A stretch of DNA of 64,000 bases from CAZYMI01 sp964648505 (GCA_964648505.1 CAZYMI010000004.1:1-64000); one strand, 5' to 3'; numbered from the stretch's first letter, positions 18,535 to 30,101 are shown. Made by a program: numbers and translations. The notes: generated by a model from the sequence alone, not told the origin.

Positions 18535-19332
18535 ATGGAAAAATCAATGATAAACGCACCCTTACCAGACGGATATACCAACAGACAAAAAATGCGTGGA
18601 AGCGCCATTCTTTACATTTTAATCGCAATCGCCCTATTAACAGCTTTAGGGGTAACTTTAACCAAAATGTCTTCAAACTCTGCCGGTAACATGAAGCCTG
18701 AACAGGCAAAATCATCCGCGCAGCAAATTATAGCCTATGCGAAAGCGGTTGAAAATTCAGTGCAATTTGTGCGCACGCAAAATAGTTGTGGTCTTACTCA
18801 GATCAGTGCTGAAAATCTTGTTTCACCCAGCTATACAAATCCAAATTCACCTGCAGATAAACGCTGCCACATTTTTAGGCCCGAAGGCGGCGGTATGGAA
18901 TGGAGAAACCCACCATCCCTTTCAACTGTCAACAAAGAAACATGGTTTATAGCCGGCCGTTCTACAAGCATCACAGGCTTCGGGCCCGAGGGATCAAGTA
19001 CGTGCGCAGCTAAATGTACGGATTTAATTTTGTTTTTGCCTAACGTTAATGAAGCTGTCTGCAAATCCATCAACTTCCAGCTTGGTATTACAACAAGCGT
19101 TGATATAATTCCGGCAGATAGCTACACCACTTTCCAAGCTCATTTTCTTGAAAAATGGATAGGCGTACTGGGAACATCAAGTGGCAACAGAATTTCGAAC
19201 ATTGGCATGATACATTATTTTAAGCCTGCTGCCTGCGTCAGAACAGCTGGGTTAACCCTTGTTGGCACATTCCCTACGATTACGATCACAGGAACCCCTT
19301 ATTTATTTTATCAGCTTCTTGTTGCGCGCTGA
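18535..19332 (+). CDS. Pilin-like protein without Glu+5, 265 aa
   Basis: A 22-residue leader ends in KMRG, followed by SAILYILIAIALLTALG, the same GSA-type helix as the prepilin-like protein at 8153-9115 and resembling GspK/PilX-type proteins. The mature domain has several cysteines but not the full CRTxDWY / SHGxNG set. I chose ATG 18535 because AGGA is placed 5 bases before it; a TTG at 18532 is possible. The stop overlaps the next start as TGATG, so translation is coupled to a DNA helicase gene, an odd pairing. Confidence 0.7.
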   Translation: MEKSMINAPLPDGYTNRQKMRGSAILYILIAIALLTALGVTLTKMSSNSAGNMKPEQAKSSAQQIIAYAKAVENSVQFVRTQNSCGLTQISAENLVSPSYTNPNSPADKRCHIFRPEGGGMEWRNPPSLSTVNKETWFIAGRSTSITGFGPEGSSTCAAKCTDLILFLPNVNEAVCKSINFQLGITTSVDIIPADSYTTFQAHFLEKWIGVLGTSSGNRISNIGMIHYFKPAACVRTAGLTLVGTFPTITITGTPYLFYQLLVAR

Positions 19333-22061
19333 TGAAAATGGCGAAAACTCATTCTACTTCATTCGCATCCCTTGGTATATTTGGGGCTGATATATCGTAT
19401 CTGTCGCCTTATGGTGAACTTACCTCGTTTAAAGCGCATGATGAACACGCGCTGACAGTCGTTTGTCATGCGCCCTGGACCTTTTCAAAACTTAAGACCA
19501 AACCATTTCCAACCCTTGATCTACTGGAACTTTTTACATTTTTACGCCCTGCGCAATTTTGTGCACCTACAATAACCGGGCTTGCCCGCGCGCTGGATGT
19601 GGATTTACCCCAAAATGCACAAGATGCTGCTTTGTGTTTACAATCAGCCACTCATTTATTACTCGATGATTTGAAGGCTACATTTCCAGCCGACCGCGAG
19701 GCAATTTTAAATCTTGCCCGTATCATGGGCCAGAATGGCAAAGGCTGGGGCTGGACGCCCGTTATTTTTGCAGCTTTAGCTGAACACTATGATGTTAGCG
19801 CCACAATTGACTCTGCTGCACTGCTCAAATCTATCCGCGCTTTACCTGAATATGCTGAAACCGCCCCGCCCGATACGCCACAGCACCATCTTGTAACCGG
19901 CGATGAAAGTCGTGCACGCCTTGCTCAAATCCTCTCTCATGCGGGTAAGGGGGAAATTCGTGAAGCACAAAAAAATTATGCCACTCAACTCACCGCTGCT
20001 TTTGCGCCACGCGAACTAGCAGATTACCCTTTCCTTGTTTTAGCCGAAGCGGGCACAGGGGTGGGAAAAACCTATGGTTATCTGGCGCCTGCCTCTGTAT
20101 GGGCTGAAAAAAATCAGGGCACTGTTTGGGTTTCCACCTATACAAAAAATCTGCAGCGCCAGATTGCGCAAGATATACAAAATTTATATCCAGATCCCGC
20201 AACCCGTGACCAAATGGTTGTCACCCGCAAAGGTCGGGAGAATTATATGTGTCTTTTGAATTACGCAGATATGGCCGCCGGTGCGCCCCTATCACGCGAT
20301 CCGCGCGTTGTTATCGCCGCTGGCATCCTTGCCCGTTGGATTACAGCCACCAAAGATGGCGATATACAAGGGGGTGATTTTCCGGTTTGGCTTGCTTCAC
20401 TTTTGGGGGTTCAAAATACACTCTCGCTGACCGACCGTCGTGGCGAATGCCTTTATGCTGCGTGTGATTATTATCATCGCTGCTTTATCGAACGATCGGT
20501 TCGCAAGGCAAGGCACGCGCGTATTGTCATTGCTAATCACGCGCTTGTGATGACGCATACCGCCCGCGCATCCACAGACGACCCCTTGCCAACGCGCTAT
20601 GTGTTTGATGAAAGCCATCATTTATTTGATGCAGCAGACGGTGTTTTTTCTGCACATCTTACCGCGCAGACAGGGCAAGAACTGCGCCGCTGGATTTTAG
20701 GCTATGAAGGCACACGCAAAAGTCGTGCACGAGGCCTAAAAAAGCGTCTTGAAGGGTTGATAGATCCTGAAAATGATATGGCACGTCATCTTGATGCCAT
20801 TCTTGAATATGGGCGATGCTTGCCAGCCGATGGCGCGCTTGAGCGCATTGCCAAAAAAGAACCACGCACATCATGCGAACAATTTCTAGCAGCGCTTGCT
20901 AATCAGATAGCCGCGCGCACACAAGCCAATGATGTCCATTACGGCGCAGAAACCGACCCCTTCCCGGTTACAGACATCGTTTTACAAACATTAGAAAAAC
21001 TGATCAGCGACCTGTATAAACTCCATAAGCCTTTGAAAGATCTGGCTTCGGGTTTATGGGATTACATCAATGATAATGCCGAACATTTAAACACCGATAC
21101 ACGCAGAAGAATGGATGGCATAGCAAGCGGGCTTGAATATCGTGGGGCGCAAACGGTGTCAGCATGGATTTCGATGCTTGAAGATTTAAAATCAGGCGTA
21201 CTTACCCCGGAAACAATTGCTTGGTTTGGTATAGACCGCATTGATGGAAAAATTGATGATATTGGCTATTACAGGCATCTTGTTGATCCGATGAAGGCCT
21301 TTGCAACAATTTTGCAGCCGCAAGCGCATGGTATTATCATGACATCGGCCACCTTAAAAGATACCACAGATAACGAGCAGGCAAACTGGCGCGTTGCGCG
21401 TGTGCGCACAGGGGCAGATGCTCTAACACCAACCCCGCTTGAAATTTCTGTGCCTTCCCCTTTTGATTATGCGTCATTGTCAAAAATAATTATTATTAAA
21501 GATGTTTCGCGTGACAAAATTGAATCAATTGCAGCGGCTTACCGTGCTTTGCTTTGCGCATCTGCTGGTGGTGGTTTAGGTATCTTTACGGCTATTCAAA
21601 GACTTAAAGCTGTCCATTCCTTACTGTTACCCGATATGGATAAGGCGCAAATACCGCTTTATGCCCAGCATGTTGATCCGCTTGATACAGCCACACTTGT
21701 TGATATGTTTCGCACCGAAAGAAATGCCTGCCTGTTAGGCACAGATGCTGTTCGTGATGGCGTTGACGTGCCAGGCGATTCTTTGCGCTTGATTGTTTTT
21801 GATCGTGTGCCGTGGCCGCGGGCATCTGTTTTGCATCGAGGTCGAAAAATTGCTTTTGGCAAAAGTGAATATGATGACCGGCTTGTGCGCTTAAAGCTTA
21901 AACAGGCCTACGGAAGATTGATCCGCCGCGCGAACGATAAAGGTGTTTTTGTTTTGCTTGATTCTGCAATTCCCTCGCGGCTGCTGGATAGCTTTCCTGT
22001 ACAGCCTGAAAAACTAGGGCTTGCAGATGCTGTACAAAGCATTACAGAATTTTTAAAGTAA
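19332..22061 (+). CDS. DinG-type Fe-S superfamily 2 DNA helicase, 909 aa
   Basis: The Walker A motif AEAGTGVGKT lies at about residues 238-247 and the DESH box (VFDESHHLF) near 424. Between them are four cysteines (about 307, 373, 378, 384, in YMCLLN and CLYAACDYYHRC) placed like the iron-sulfur cluster of XPD/DinG helicases. C-terminal motifs include VRDGVDVPGD and QAYGRLIRRA. The family unwinds DNA 5' to 3' and removes R-loops or G-quadruplexes. An N-terminal extension of about 230 residues precedes the helicase core, as in alphaproteobacterial DinG-like proteins. The start overlaps the upstream pilin-like gene. Confidence 0.9.
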   Translation: MKMAKTHSTSFASLGIFGADISYLSPYGELTSFKAHDEHALTVVCHAPWTFSKLKTKPFPTLDLLELFTFLRPAQFCAPTITGLARALDVDLPQNAQDAALCLQSATHLLLDDLKATFPADREAILNLARIMGQNGKGWGWTPVIFAALAEHYDVSATIDSAALLKSIRALPEYAETAPPDTPQHHLVTGDESRARLAQILSHAGKGEIREAQKNYATQLTAAFAPRELADYPFLVLAEAGTGVGKTYGYLAPASVWAEKNQGTVWVSTYTKNLQRQIAQDIQNLYPDPATRDQMVVTRKGRENYMCLLNYADMAAGAPLSRDPRVVIAAGILARWITATKDGDIQGGDFPVWLASLLGVQNTLSLTDRRGECLYAACDYYHRCFIERSVRKARHARIVIANHALVMTHTARASTDDPLPTRYVFDESHHLFDAADGVFSAHLTAQTGQELRRWILGYEGTRKSRARGLKKRLEGLIDPENDMARHLDAILEYGRCLPADGALERIAKKEPRTSCEQFLAALANQIAARTQANDVHYGAETDPFPVTDIVLQTLEKLISDLYKLHKPLKDLASGLWDYINDNAEHLNTDTRRRMDGIASGLEYRGAQTVSAWISMLEDLKSGVLTPETIAWFGIDRIDGKIDDIGYYRHLVDPMKAFATILQPQAHGIIMTSATLKDTTDNEQANWRVARVRTGADALTPTPLEISVPSPFDYASLSKIIIIKDVSRDKIESIAAAYRALLCASAGGGLGIFTAIQRLKAVHSLLLPDMDKAQIPLYAQHVDPLDTATLVDMFRTERNACLLGTDAVRDGVDVPGDSLRLIVFDRVPWPRASVLHRGRKIAFGKSEYDDRLVRLKLKQAYGRLIRRANDKGVFVLLDSAIPSRLLDSFPVQPEKLGLADAVQSITEFLK

Positions 22062-22096
22062 CCTTCGTTTTATTCCAAGAAAGACAAGCATTAAAA

Positions 22097-23011
22097 ATGT
22101 CCGGCGCTATTCAAAATATAGTTGTTTATCTGTCATCATCGGGCCATGTTACTGATGATATTTTGCAAGCTAGCGCAGATCTGGGACACAAAATAGCACA
22201 AAAAGGCTATGGACTTATTTTCGGCGGAATGGATCTGGGGCCGATGGGTGCGCTTGCCAATGCCGCCTTGCATGAAAAAGGGGTTGTGACAGGAATTGTA
22301 CCGCAAAAATTGCGTGAAAGTGCTTTCATTCATAACGCGCTCACAAAAAGCATTGTTGTAGACACGCTGGCCGAGCGCAAACGCATGATGTTCGAACTTT
22401 CCGATGCCGTTATTGTTTTACCCGGTGGATTTGGTACGTTAGATGAAGTGGCTGATATTCTGTACTGGGCTGCCTTAGGGTTTCATAATAAGCCCATCAT
22501 TTTTGTAAATATTCGCGGCTTCTGGGACGATGTTTTGTGTTTATATGATCGTTTATTCTCAAATCAGCCGAACATTAAAGCGCTTATAAAATGGTCATCC
22601 TCGCCGCATGAAGCCTTGAATATACTGGAACAATTTCCTGAAAAAACAAAATTGATCAGCCCTTTGTCTGAACCCCTTCCTTGTTTTGAGGATGATATTT
22701 TATCCAGTCCCGACCCGCTGATAGTGAATGAACAGAATATTCGTTCTTTAACCACTGTCATTGCTGGGCTTTTATGCAAGCAGCTGAATTTAACAAGCAG
22801 GGCTATCGGGGTTGTTAATAAAGATTCATTTTATGACCCTTTATTTAATTACATTGATCGCGCTTATCAGGAAAATTTTATTACGCGTGACTGTTTGCTG
22901 CTTCTTAATCAAGCAAAATCACCTGAAGAACTTACGGTTGTTTTGCAAAGTCACAAACACACAAAAATTGATCTGGCAAAAAAATGGGGTAAGTCAGAAA
23001 CGCGCCAATAA
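22097..23011 (+). CDS. LOG family protein (cytokinin riboside phosphoribohydrolase-like)
   Basis: The PGGFGTLDE motif at about residues 109-117 and the upstream IFGGMDLGPMGALANAAL segment define the LOG / TIGR00730 family, often mis-named lysine decarboxylase. Characterised members release the base from cytokinin or other nucleoside 5'-monophosphates. The first 190 residues match the usual single-domain length; residues about 200-304 form a C-terminal extension of unknown role. It lies 35 bases after the helicase gene and is convergent with the atp operon. Confidence 0.88.
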   Translation: MSGAIQNIVVYLSSSGHVTDDILQASADLGHKIAQKGYGLIFGGMDLGPMGALANAALHEKGVVTGIVPQKLRESAFIHNALTKSIVVDTLAERKRMMFELSDAVIVLPGGFGTLDEVADILYWAALGFHNKPIIFVNIRGFWDDVLCLYDRLFSNQPNIKALIKWSSSPHEALNILEQFPEKTKLISPLSEPLPCFEDDILSSPDPLIVNEQNIRSLTTVIAGLLCKQLNLTSRAIGVVNKDSFYDPLFNYIDRAYQENFITRDCLLLLNQAKSPEELTVVLQSHKHTKIDLAKKWGKSETRQ

Positions 23012-23052
23012 AAGTAAAAATAAAACTCTATGAATTTTATGTGACACACTGA

Positions 23053-23339
23053 CTAGTCAGAAACAGTCTGTGCCTCTTCAGCCAGCACTGTGCATTGTGC
23101 TTGGGTTACATCTGCAAAGCCGCCTGAAACTTTAATTTTTCTTGGCGGCAATGCAGGGGATTCCCGCACTTCAATAACACCCGCGCGCAAAGATGATACT
23201 AAAGCACTATGGCCCGCGCGTACGCCAAAATCGCCCTCAAATCCAGGAATTGTCACCTGCCAGGCCTCAAGCGCCATCAAACGGCGCTCAGGACTGACAA
23301 GTTCAAAATGAAACGTTTTGTGCCCTTGTTCTTGACCCA

Positions 23340-23340
<1 letters not shown>
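23053..23340 (-). CDS. atpC: ATP synthase epsilon subunit, short form (95 aa)
   Basis: Epsilon is part of the F1 central stalk. The sequence shows the N-terminal beta-sandwich (FHFELVSPERRLM, IPGFEGDFGVRAGHSALVSSL, VSGGFADVT), but translation stops at residue 95. The usual protein has about 130-140 residues with a C-terminal two-helix hairpin that inhibits ATP hydrolysis; that hairpin is absent here. The start overlaps the atpD stop as TAATG. Confidence 0.93.
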
Positions 23341-24773
<1,433 letters not shown>

Positions 24774-24778
24774 CTAAA

Positions 24779-25663
24779 TTAAATGGCTTCTGCGCCTGAA
24801 ATGATTTCGATAAGTTCTTTTGTAATATGAGCCTGACGCGCACGGTTATACTGCAAGGTCAGCTTTTTAATCAGATCACCGGCATTTCTTGTTGAGTTAT
24901 CCATCGCTGTCATACGCGCTGCTTGCTCACCTGCCGCAGAATCCAAAAGCGCTCTAAAAATCTGAGTGCTTAAGTTTTTAGGCAGCAATTGCGACATCAA
25001 AATCTGCTCTTCCGGCTCAAAACTATATGGCGCGGTTGATTTTGCGTTATCATTCATGCTTTGTGTGTCAGGCGAGAAAGGAATAATCTGCTGGCGCGAT
25101 GGTTTTTGCGTCAGCACTGATTTAAATTCATTGTAAGCAAGGTGGCATACATCAAACTTACCTGCATCAAATAATCCTAAAATTGTTCCTGCAATGGCAT
25201 CGGCATCGCTGTATGACAGACGTGCGCGGCCACCAAGCCCAGTGATTGAATCGACAATTCTGCTGGAAAATTCGCGTTTAAGAACATCGCGTGCTTTTCT
25301 GCCAATGCATAGCAAATTAACATTTTTGCCTTCTGATTCTAAAGTGCGCACCTGCGCCCGAACAAACCGAAACAGATTTGCATTAAACCCGCCGCACAGG
25401 CCGCGATCAGATGAAATAACAACGATCAAATGATTTTGATCAGACCCTGTCCCGACAAGTAACGGAGACCCACCTGTGCTCTTGATCGCGCCTGATAAAC
25501 GCGAAAGCATCTGCGCCATAGCGTTTGCATAGGGTTGAGCCGCCTGCGCCTGATCTTGCGCCTTCTTCAGCTTTGCAGCTGCAACCATTTTCATGGCGGA
25601 CGTGATCTTACGTGTGTTTTTTACACTCACAATTCGATCCCGATACTGGCGTAATGATGGCAT
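24779..25663 (-). CDS. atpG: ATP synthase subunit gamma
   Basis: Gamma is the rotating shaft of F1. The family's N-terminal helix (IVSVKNTRKITSAMKMVAAA) and the C-terminal helix with ARMTAMDNSTRNAGDLIKKL are clear, and the length of 294 aa is normal. The gene is separated from atpA by an inserted EF-hand gene, which breaks the usual atpA-atpG junction. Confidence 0.98.
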   Translation of the reverse strand: MPSLRQYRDRIVSVKNTRKITSAMKMVAAAKLKKAQDQAQAAQPYANAMAQMLSRLSGAIKSTGGSPLLVGTGSDQNHLIVVISSDRGLCGGFNANLFRFVRAQVRTLESEGKNVNLLCIGRKARDVLKREFSSRIVDSITGLGGRARLSYSDADAIAGTILGLFDAGKFDVCHLAYNEFKSVLTQKPSRQQIIPFSPDTQSMNDNAKSTAPYSFEPEEQILMSQLLPKNLSTQIFRALLDSAAGEQAARMTAMDNSTRNAGDLIKKLTLQYNRARQAHITKELIEIISGAEAI

Positions 25664-25676
25664 TTAACCCCTCGGT

Positions 25677-26099
25677 CTAGTTTGTTTTTCTGCTTTGAAC
25701 AAAAATTTTCTTCGCTTCTTCTAACTCGTCTTGATCAACGATGCCATTGGCATTGCTATCTGCGTTATCAAAAACAGAAGCAGGTTCGGCTGTATATTCA
25801 TCAAAAGATACGCCAGCGTCGTCATCTACATCATATCGTCTAATAAAAGCAGGTCCCACTGATGCGTCACGCGCTTCCTGATGCCCAATAACACCATCAG
25901 CATTCGCATCAATTTTATCAAAACGCTTTTGATAAAATGCATCAAACTCAGATCTTGTGATGTTGCCATCACGATCATCATCAAACTGTGCAAGCTTTGC
26001 TGGGTTAGTTTTTGTTTGCGCCATAGCAGCTTGAACTGCCAAAGCGGTAAAAACCGCCGTGGCTGATACAAGCATCAATACTGCACAAAAAAATTTCAT
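25677..26099 (-). CDS. Exported four-EF-hand protein within the atp operon
   Basis: A signal peptide (residues 1-27, ending AAMAQ) precedes four 12-residue EF-hand loops at D40-E51, D64-E75, D90-E101 and D114-E125. Loops 1, 2 and 4 have the Gly at position 6; loop 3 has Ala there. Every loop has acidic or Asn ligands at positions 1, 3 and 5 and Glu at 12, so calcium binding in the periplasm is likely. It lies 3 bases after atpA and 14 before atpG, so it must be co-transcribed with the ATP synthase. Its function with that enzyme, if any, is unknown. Confidence 0.9.
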   Translation of the reverse strand: MKFFCAVLMLVSATAVFTALAVQAAMAQTKTNPAKLAQFDDDRDGNITRSEFDAFYQKRFDKIDANADGVIGHQEARDASVGPAFIRRYDVDDDAGVSFDEYTAEPASVFDNADSNANGIVDQDELEEAKKIFVQSRKTN

Positions 26100-26101
26100 C
26101 C

Positions 26102-27652
26102 CTATGCGGCTTTCGCGTTCTGGCTCATGTAAGATTCACCAAATTCTGCAAGCAATGCTTTAAGTTTCGCTTTTGTGTCATCAGATATTGTTTTCTCTAA
26201 ACGTATGGCTGACAAAATATCCTTACCTTTTGTACGCAAAACAGCAAATAACTGTTCTTCATAGTCGTTGACCTTATTGACAGGGACAGAATCAATATAG
26301 CCATTTGTTCCGGCAAAAATAACAGCAACCTGCTCCTCAACAGCAAGCGGCCTGTACTGAGGCTGCTTTAAAAGCTGCGTGAGACGCGCACCGCGTGCAA
26401 GCAATTTTTGTGTTGACGCATCAAGGTCGGATGCGAACTGTGAGAAGGCTTCCATTTCGCGATACTGCGCAAGCTCAAGTTTAATAGTGCCCGATACCTG
26501 CTTCATCGCTTTAATTTGAGCAGCCGAACCCACGCGGGAAACTGACAAACCCACGTTAATGGCAGGCCTAATACCTTTATAGAACAAAGCTGTTTCCAGG
26601 AAAATCTGTCCATCAGTAATCGAAATCACGTTTGTTGGAATGTACGCCGATACGTCACCCGCTTGTGTTTCGATCACCGGCAATGCGGTCAATGAACCAC
26701 CGCCTTCTTCGTCCGACATTTTTGCCGCGCGCTCAAGCAAGCGTGAGTGGATATAGAACACGTCACCCGGATACGCTTCACGGCCTGGTGGGCGACGTAG
26801 CAACAATGACATTTGGCGATAAGCAACAGCCTGCTTGGACAAATCGTCATAAATTGCAAGCGCGTGCATGCCATTATCGCGGAAATATTCGCCCATTGCG
26901 CACCCTGTATAAGGGGCTAAAAACTGCATGGGTGCAGGATCGGACGCTGTTGCAGCCACGATGATAGAATATTCCATCGCTCCCGCTTCTTCGAGTGTGC
27001 GCACAAGCTGCGCCACAGTTGATCTCTTTTGGCCAATCGCCACATAAACACAATACAAGTGCTTCTTCGGATCCGGATCTTGATTGGGGCCTTTTTGGTT
27101 AATGATCGCATCAATCGCTACAGCAGTTTTACCTGTTTGGCGATCACCGATAATCAATTCCCGCTGACCACGACCAATTGGCACAAGCGCATCAATTGCC
27201 TTCAAGCCTGTTTGCATAGGCTCTTTAACCGATTGGCGGGGAATAATGCCAGGCGCTTTCACTTCAACGCGGCGCATTTCTTTTGTTTTTAGTGGGCCTT
27301 TTCCATCAATCGGATTCCCTAAGGCATCCACAACACGGCCAAGCAGTTCGCGGCCAACTGGCACTTCAACAATCTGGCCGGTACGTTTAACAATATCACC
27401 TTCTTTAATGCCTCGGTCTTCGCCAAAAATAACGACACCAACATTGTCGGATTCAAGGTTAAGGGCCATACCTTTAACACCACCGGGAAATTCAACCATC
27501 TCCCCCGCTTGAACTTGGTCAAGGCCATAAACACGCGCAACACCATCACCAATCGATAGCACCTGCCCTACTTCCGAGACTTCAGCGGCATTTGATAATG
27601 ACGCAATTTGCTTTTTTAAAACTTCTGATATTTCTGCAGCACGGATGTCCAT
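26102..27652 (-). CDS. atpA: ATP synthase subunit alpha
   Basis: This is the regulatory nucleotide-binding F1 subunit. The P-loop GDRQTGKT, the signature [17 protein letters not shown] and the C-terminal domain are present; 516 aa is a normal length. A longer reading to 27697 exists, but ATG 27652 gives the family start [17 protein letters not shown] and has AAAGGA placed before it. Upstream is atpH; downstream is the EF-hand gene. Confidence 0.99.
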   Translation of the reverse strand: MDIRAAEISEVLKKQIASLSNAAEVSEVGQVLSIGDGVARVYGLDQVQAGEMVEFPGGVKGMALNLESDNVGVVIFGEDRGIKEGDIVKRTGQIVEVPVGRELLGRVVDALGNPIDGKGPLKTKEMRRVEVKAPGIIPRQSVKEPMQTGLKAIDALVPIGRGQRELIIGDRQTGKTAVAIDAIINQKGPNQDPDPKKHLYCVYVAIGQKRSTVAQLVRTLEEAGAMEYSIIVAATASDPAPMQFLAPYTGCAMGEYFRDNGMHALAIYDDLSKQAVAYRQMSLLLRRPPGREAYPGDVFYIHSRLLERAAKMSDEEGGGSLTALPVIETQAGDVSAYIPTNVISITDGQIFLETALFYKGIRPAINVGLSVSRVGSAAQIKAMKQVSGTIKLELAQYREMEAFSQFASDLDASTQKLLARGARLTQLLKQPQYRPLAVEEQVAVIFAGTNGYIDSVPVNKVNDYEEQLFAVLRTKGKDILSAIRLEKTISDDTKAKLKALLAEFGESYMSQNAKAA

Positions 27653-27671
27653 GTCTGTTCCTTTTTGTAAG

Positions 27672-28241
27672 TTAGTTTTGATTAGCAACACCAGCAAGCG
27701 CTGCGCGCATACGGGTCAATTTTGTTTTAACACTGTCATCAATCAGCTTCGATCCAACGCTGACCATCATGCCACCAATAAGCGTTTGATCAACCGTTAC
27801 ACGAAGGGATACTTTTTTCCCGGTGCTGTTTGAAAGCTTTTTAATAAGCTCAGATCTTTGATCGTCAGATAATGCCTGCGCCGAAGAAACATGAGCGGTT
27901 ATTTCACCGCGTCGAAAAGATAATTCTGCATGAACTGCTTTTAAAATATCAGGCAGTGCTTTCATGCGCCTGTTAGTCGCCAGCACATTTAGAAACTGTT
28001 TTGAAAGCGAATGAAATCCAGATTTTTCAGCAACAGCTGCAATGGCCTTGCCTTGGTTAGCTCTTGATATTGTCGGCGACGCAACAACTTGCTGTAACTC
28101 TAGGGAAGATGACAACATCACTTCAAGCGAGGATAAATCTTTGGTCAAGGCATCGACTGAATTTGACCCGTAAGCAAGGTCAAGCAAAGCGCTCGCATAA
28201 CGCTTGGCAAGAAGGGTTGGCGGGGTCATAGGTGCGGCCAC
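27672..28241 (-). CDS. atpH: ATP synthase subunit delta
   Basis: Delta (OSCP homologue) links F1 to the peripheral stalk. The 189-aa protein has the N-terminal [12 protein letters not shown] helix and the C-terminal [23 protein letters not shown] signature split over two blocks. I favour a GTG start at 28241 because AGGA lies 7 bases before it; an ATG at 28229 would lack a well-placed site. It is the first gene of the atpHAGDC operon; the Fo genes are elsewhere, as usual in alphaproteobacteria. Confidence 0.95.
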   Translation of the reverse strand: MAAPMTPPTLLAKRYASALLDLAYGSNSVDALTKDLSSLEVMLSSSLELQQVVASPTISRANQGKAIAAVAEKSGFHSLSKQFLNVLATNRRMKALPDILKAVHAELSFRRGEITAHVSSAQALSDDQRSELIKKLSNSTGKKVSLRVTVDQTLIGGMMVSVGSKLIDDSVKTKLTRMRAALAGVANQN

Positions 28242-28323
28242 GTCGTGATCCTTAGGCGAATCTGTTTTAATGTTGGCGTGGATTTAGCACGGTCACGGCC
28301 TAAAAGGCAAGATCTGCCCTCAA

Positions 28324-29133
28324 TTAATCGAGCGGGGAAAGGCCACCTGAAAACCATCCGAAATCGGGTGTTCCAAGATACGCAGCTAAAAGCCTGAAAA
28401 TAACTTGATGAATGACATATATTTCCAGAGTCCTGCGCCCAAACAGATGCAATGCCCCTTTAATAAATATAGGCGAATTATTGAGCGATTTAATAGGACC
28501 TTTTTTTGACAGGTAATAACATAATCCTAAACTGACCAGTATAAGCAGGGCGCAATAAAACGCCTGAACACCTTTTAAATCAAAACTTAAAATCTGGCTT
28601 GCAACCAAAACGGCAACGGCAACGGCGCAAAAAGTTACAACCGATAAACGCCCCAGCCGCGGTGCTAAATCGTCCCAGTGCCGCACAGCATATCCAACAA
28701 GCGCAATCAGCCAGCCTACTGTTCCATATTCAAGCAAAAGATATGTAGGAACAACAAGAATTGTCAGAACCCCTGCCCCGATCATAAGCTCGTCTTCCTT
28801 GGAAAACATTTTACGCGCAACATGGTCAAGCGTTAGCCGAATAATTAAAATACTGCCCAGAATATTGAGCGGCATAAAATCCATACCCGCAACAACGCCT
28901 GCAATCTGTACAATAATGCATCCTATAATAAGGCGTGGGCCTATATCGCGGCTTTTTGCAAAGCCAACCAGAAAAAGCCATATTGGAAAACTCATGCGGC
29001 CGATAACACGCAACATCTCAATGTCAGGAAAAAAATAAAACCCGACATGGTCAATCAGCATCGTTATCAAGGCCAGCGTTTTAAGAAGATCAATCGACGT
29101 TATTTCTTTATCTGAATATGCCATTAAAAACAT
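28324..29133 (-). CDS. TraX-family membrane protein
   Basis: This 269-aa protein has about eight hydrophobic segments and the TraX-type start DLLKTLALITMLIDHVGFYF followed by GRMSFPIWLFLVGFA. TraX of plasmid F acetylates pilin, and many chromosomal homologues are uncharacterised acyltransferase-like proteins. Given the pilin-like genes in this window a pilin-modifying role is tempting, but it is inference. The first Met (29133) and one three codons later are both possible starts; neither has a clear ribosome-binding site. Confidence 0.82.
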   Translation of the reverse strand: MFLMAYSDKEITSIDLLKTLALITMLIDHVGFYFFPDIEMLRVIGRMSFPIWLFLVGFAKSRDIGPRLIIGCIIVQIAGVVAGMDFMPLNILGSILIIRLTLDHVARKMFSKEDELMIGAGVLTILVVPTYLLLEYGTVGWLIALVGYAVRHWDDLAPRLGRLSVVTFCAVAVAVLVASQILSFDLKGVQAFYCALLILVSLGLCYYLSKKGPIKSLNNSPIFIKGALHLFGRRTLEIYVIHQVIFRLLAAYLGTPDFGWFSGGLSPLD

Positions 29134-29205
29134 GATAACAAATTATTGACCCTTGAAGCATTTTTCTTTAATAGTACCTAAATAGTCTTTTATTGGAGCA
29201 AATAT

Positions 29206-29556
29206 ATGCCTTTACTTGTATCGCCTATAGACGGAACACCCATGAAGCAAATCGTTCGCAATGGCATTGAAATTGATATGTGCCCAACTACAGGTGGCGT
29301 ATGGCTGGATAAAGGAGAGCTTGAAAAACTTCTATCCCTCGTTAACGAAGCAATCGATGAAAGTGAAGATGATTACGCTCGATTTAAACAAGCAAAACAT
29401 AAAAATCAGTTGCCGCCTGATTACTACCAGCCCGCATCATCGCCCTACCAAAAGAATCCCTACCGGAAATTTGATGACGACGATTACGAAGACTATCACA
29501 AATATAAATACAAAAAGAAAAGCAAACTTAAAACTATTCTCGATATATTCGATTAA
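29206..29556 (+). CDS. TFIIB-type zinc-ribbon-like protein, degenerate, 116 aa
   Basis: The N-terminal 45 residues match the bacterial zf-TFIIB family pattern, ending in GGVWLDKGELEKLL. The family normally has two CxxC pairs; here the first pair is lost (SPIDG) and only C26 in DMCPTTGG remains, so zinc binding is doubtful. The rest is a Pro/Tyr linker and a highly charged Asp/Lys/Tyr tail. TTGGAGC precedes the ATG. Its stop overlaps the convergent gene at 29553. Confidence 0.75.
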   Translation: MPLLVSPIDGTPMKQIVRNGIEIDMCPTTGGVWLDKGELEKLLSLVNEAIDESEDDYARFKQAKHKNQLPPDYYQPASSPYQKNPYRKFDDDDYEDYHKYKYKKKSKLKTILDIFD

Positions 29557-30101
29557 ATTCCTAAGGCTGATTTCAAGGATCTTAGAGCAACTCTCTCCAA
29601 CGGTGAAATAGCAGCCTCTGGATCTTGGTCATCGAGTACAGGCTTTGATTTAAGCAATCCCAAAATAACATCGACGACTGATGCTCTTTTGTGTTCCTCA
29701 CGCTCGGTAAAGGCCAGCGCAACATTGAGGCCAATCTCGTACAAGTTCATCTTAAATGCCGTCAGATCTTTTGGCGGTACAATCGGCATCAATGCATTAA
29801 CCACTTCACGACATTCCGCCAGAACATAATCAAGATTTCTAGACCAATCTTCCCACTGTGATTGGGCGCGCACGGTGCGATCCATTGAACGCTGTACGAA
29901 TTCTGACTTAAGATAATCCTCGGCATAGGCTGTGACCATGGTTTCCAGCACTTGCCTTTCTGCCACATCCGAATCTGTGCCGCCGGATTTATCCGCCTCG
30001 CTGACCCATAACCCCACACGAAAAGGAAGCGCGATCAGCATCTTTCCTATAACATCATCAAGACAGTTTAGCGCCATTTCGGCATCGAATTCTTCTTCCA
30101 T
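29553..30101 (-). CDS. Unknown soluble protein, 182 aa
   Basis: Not recognised. It is acidic at the N-terminus, appears mostly alpha-helical, and has no signal peptide, membrane segment or metal motif. Two cysteines occur, in ALNCLDD and LAECREV. It is convergent with the zinc-ribbon-like gene (4-base overlap) and starts just after the terminator at 30130-30160, so it has its own promoter or depends on readthrough. No function can be suggested. Confidence 0.65.
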   Translation of the reverse strand: MEEEFDAEMALNCLDDVIGKMLIALPFRVGLWVSEADKSGGTDSDVAERQVLETMVTAYAEDYLKSEFVQRSMDRTVRAQSQWEDWSRNLDYVLAECREVVNALMPIVPPKDLTAFKMNLYEIGLNVALAFTEREEHKRASVVDVILGLLKSKPVLDDQDPEAAISPLERVALRSLKSALGI

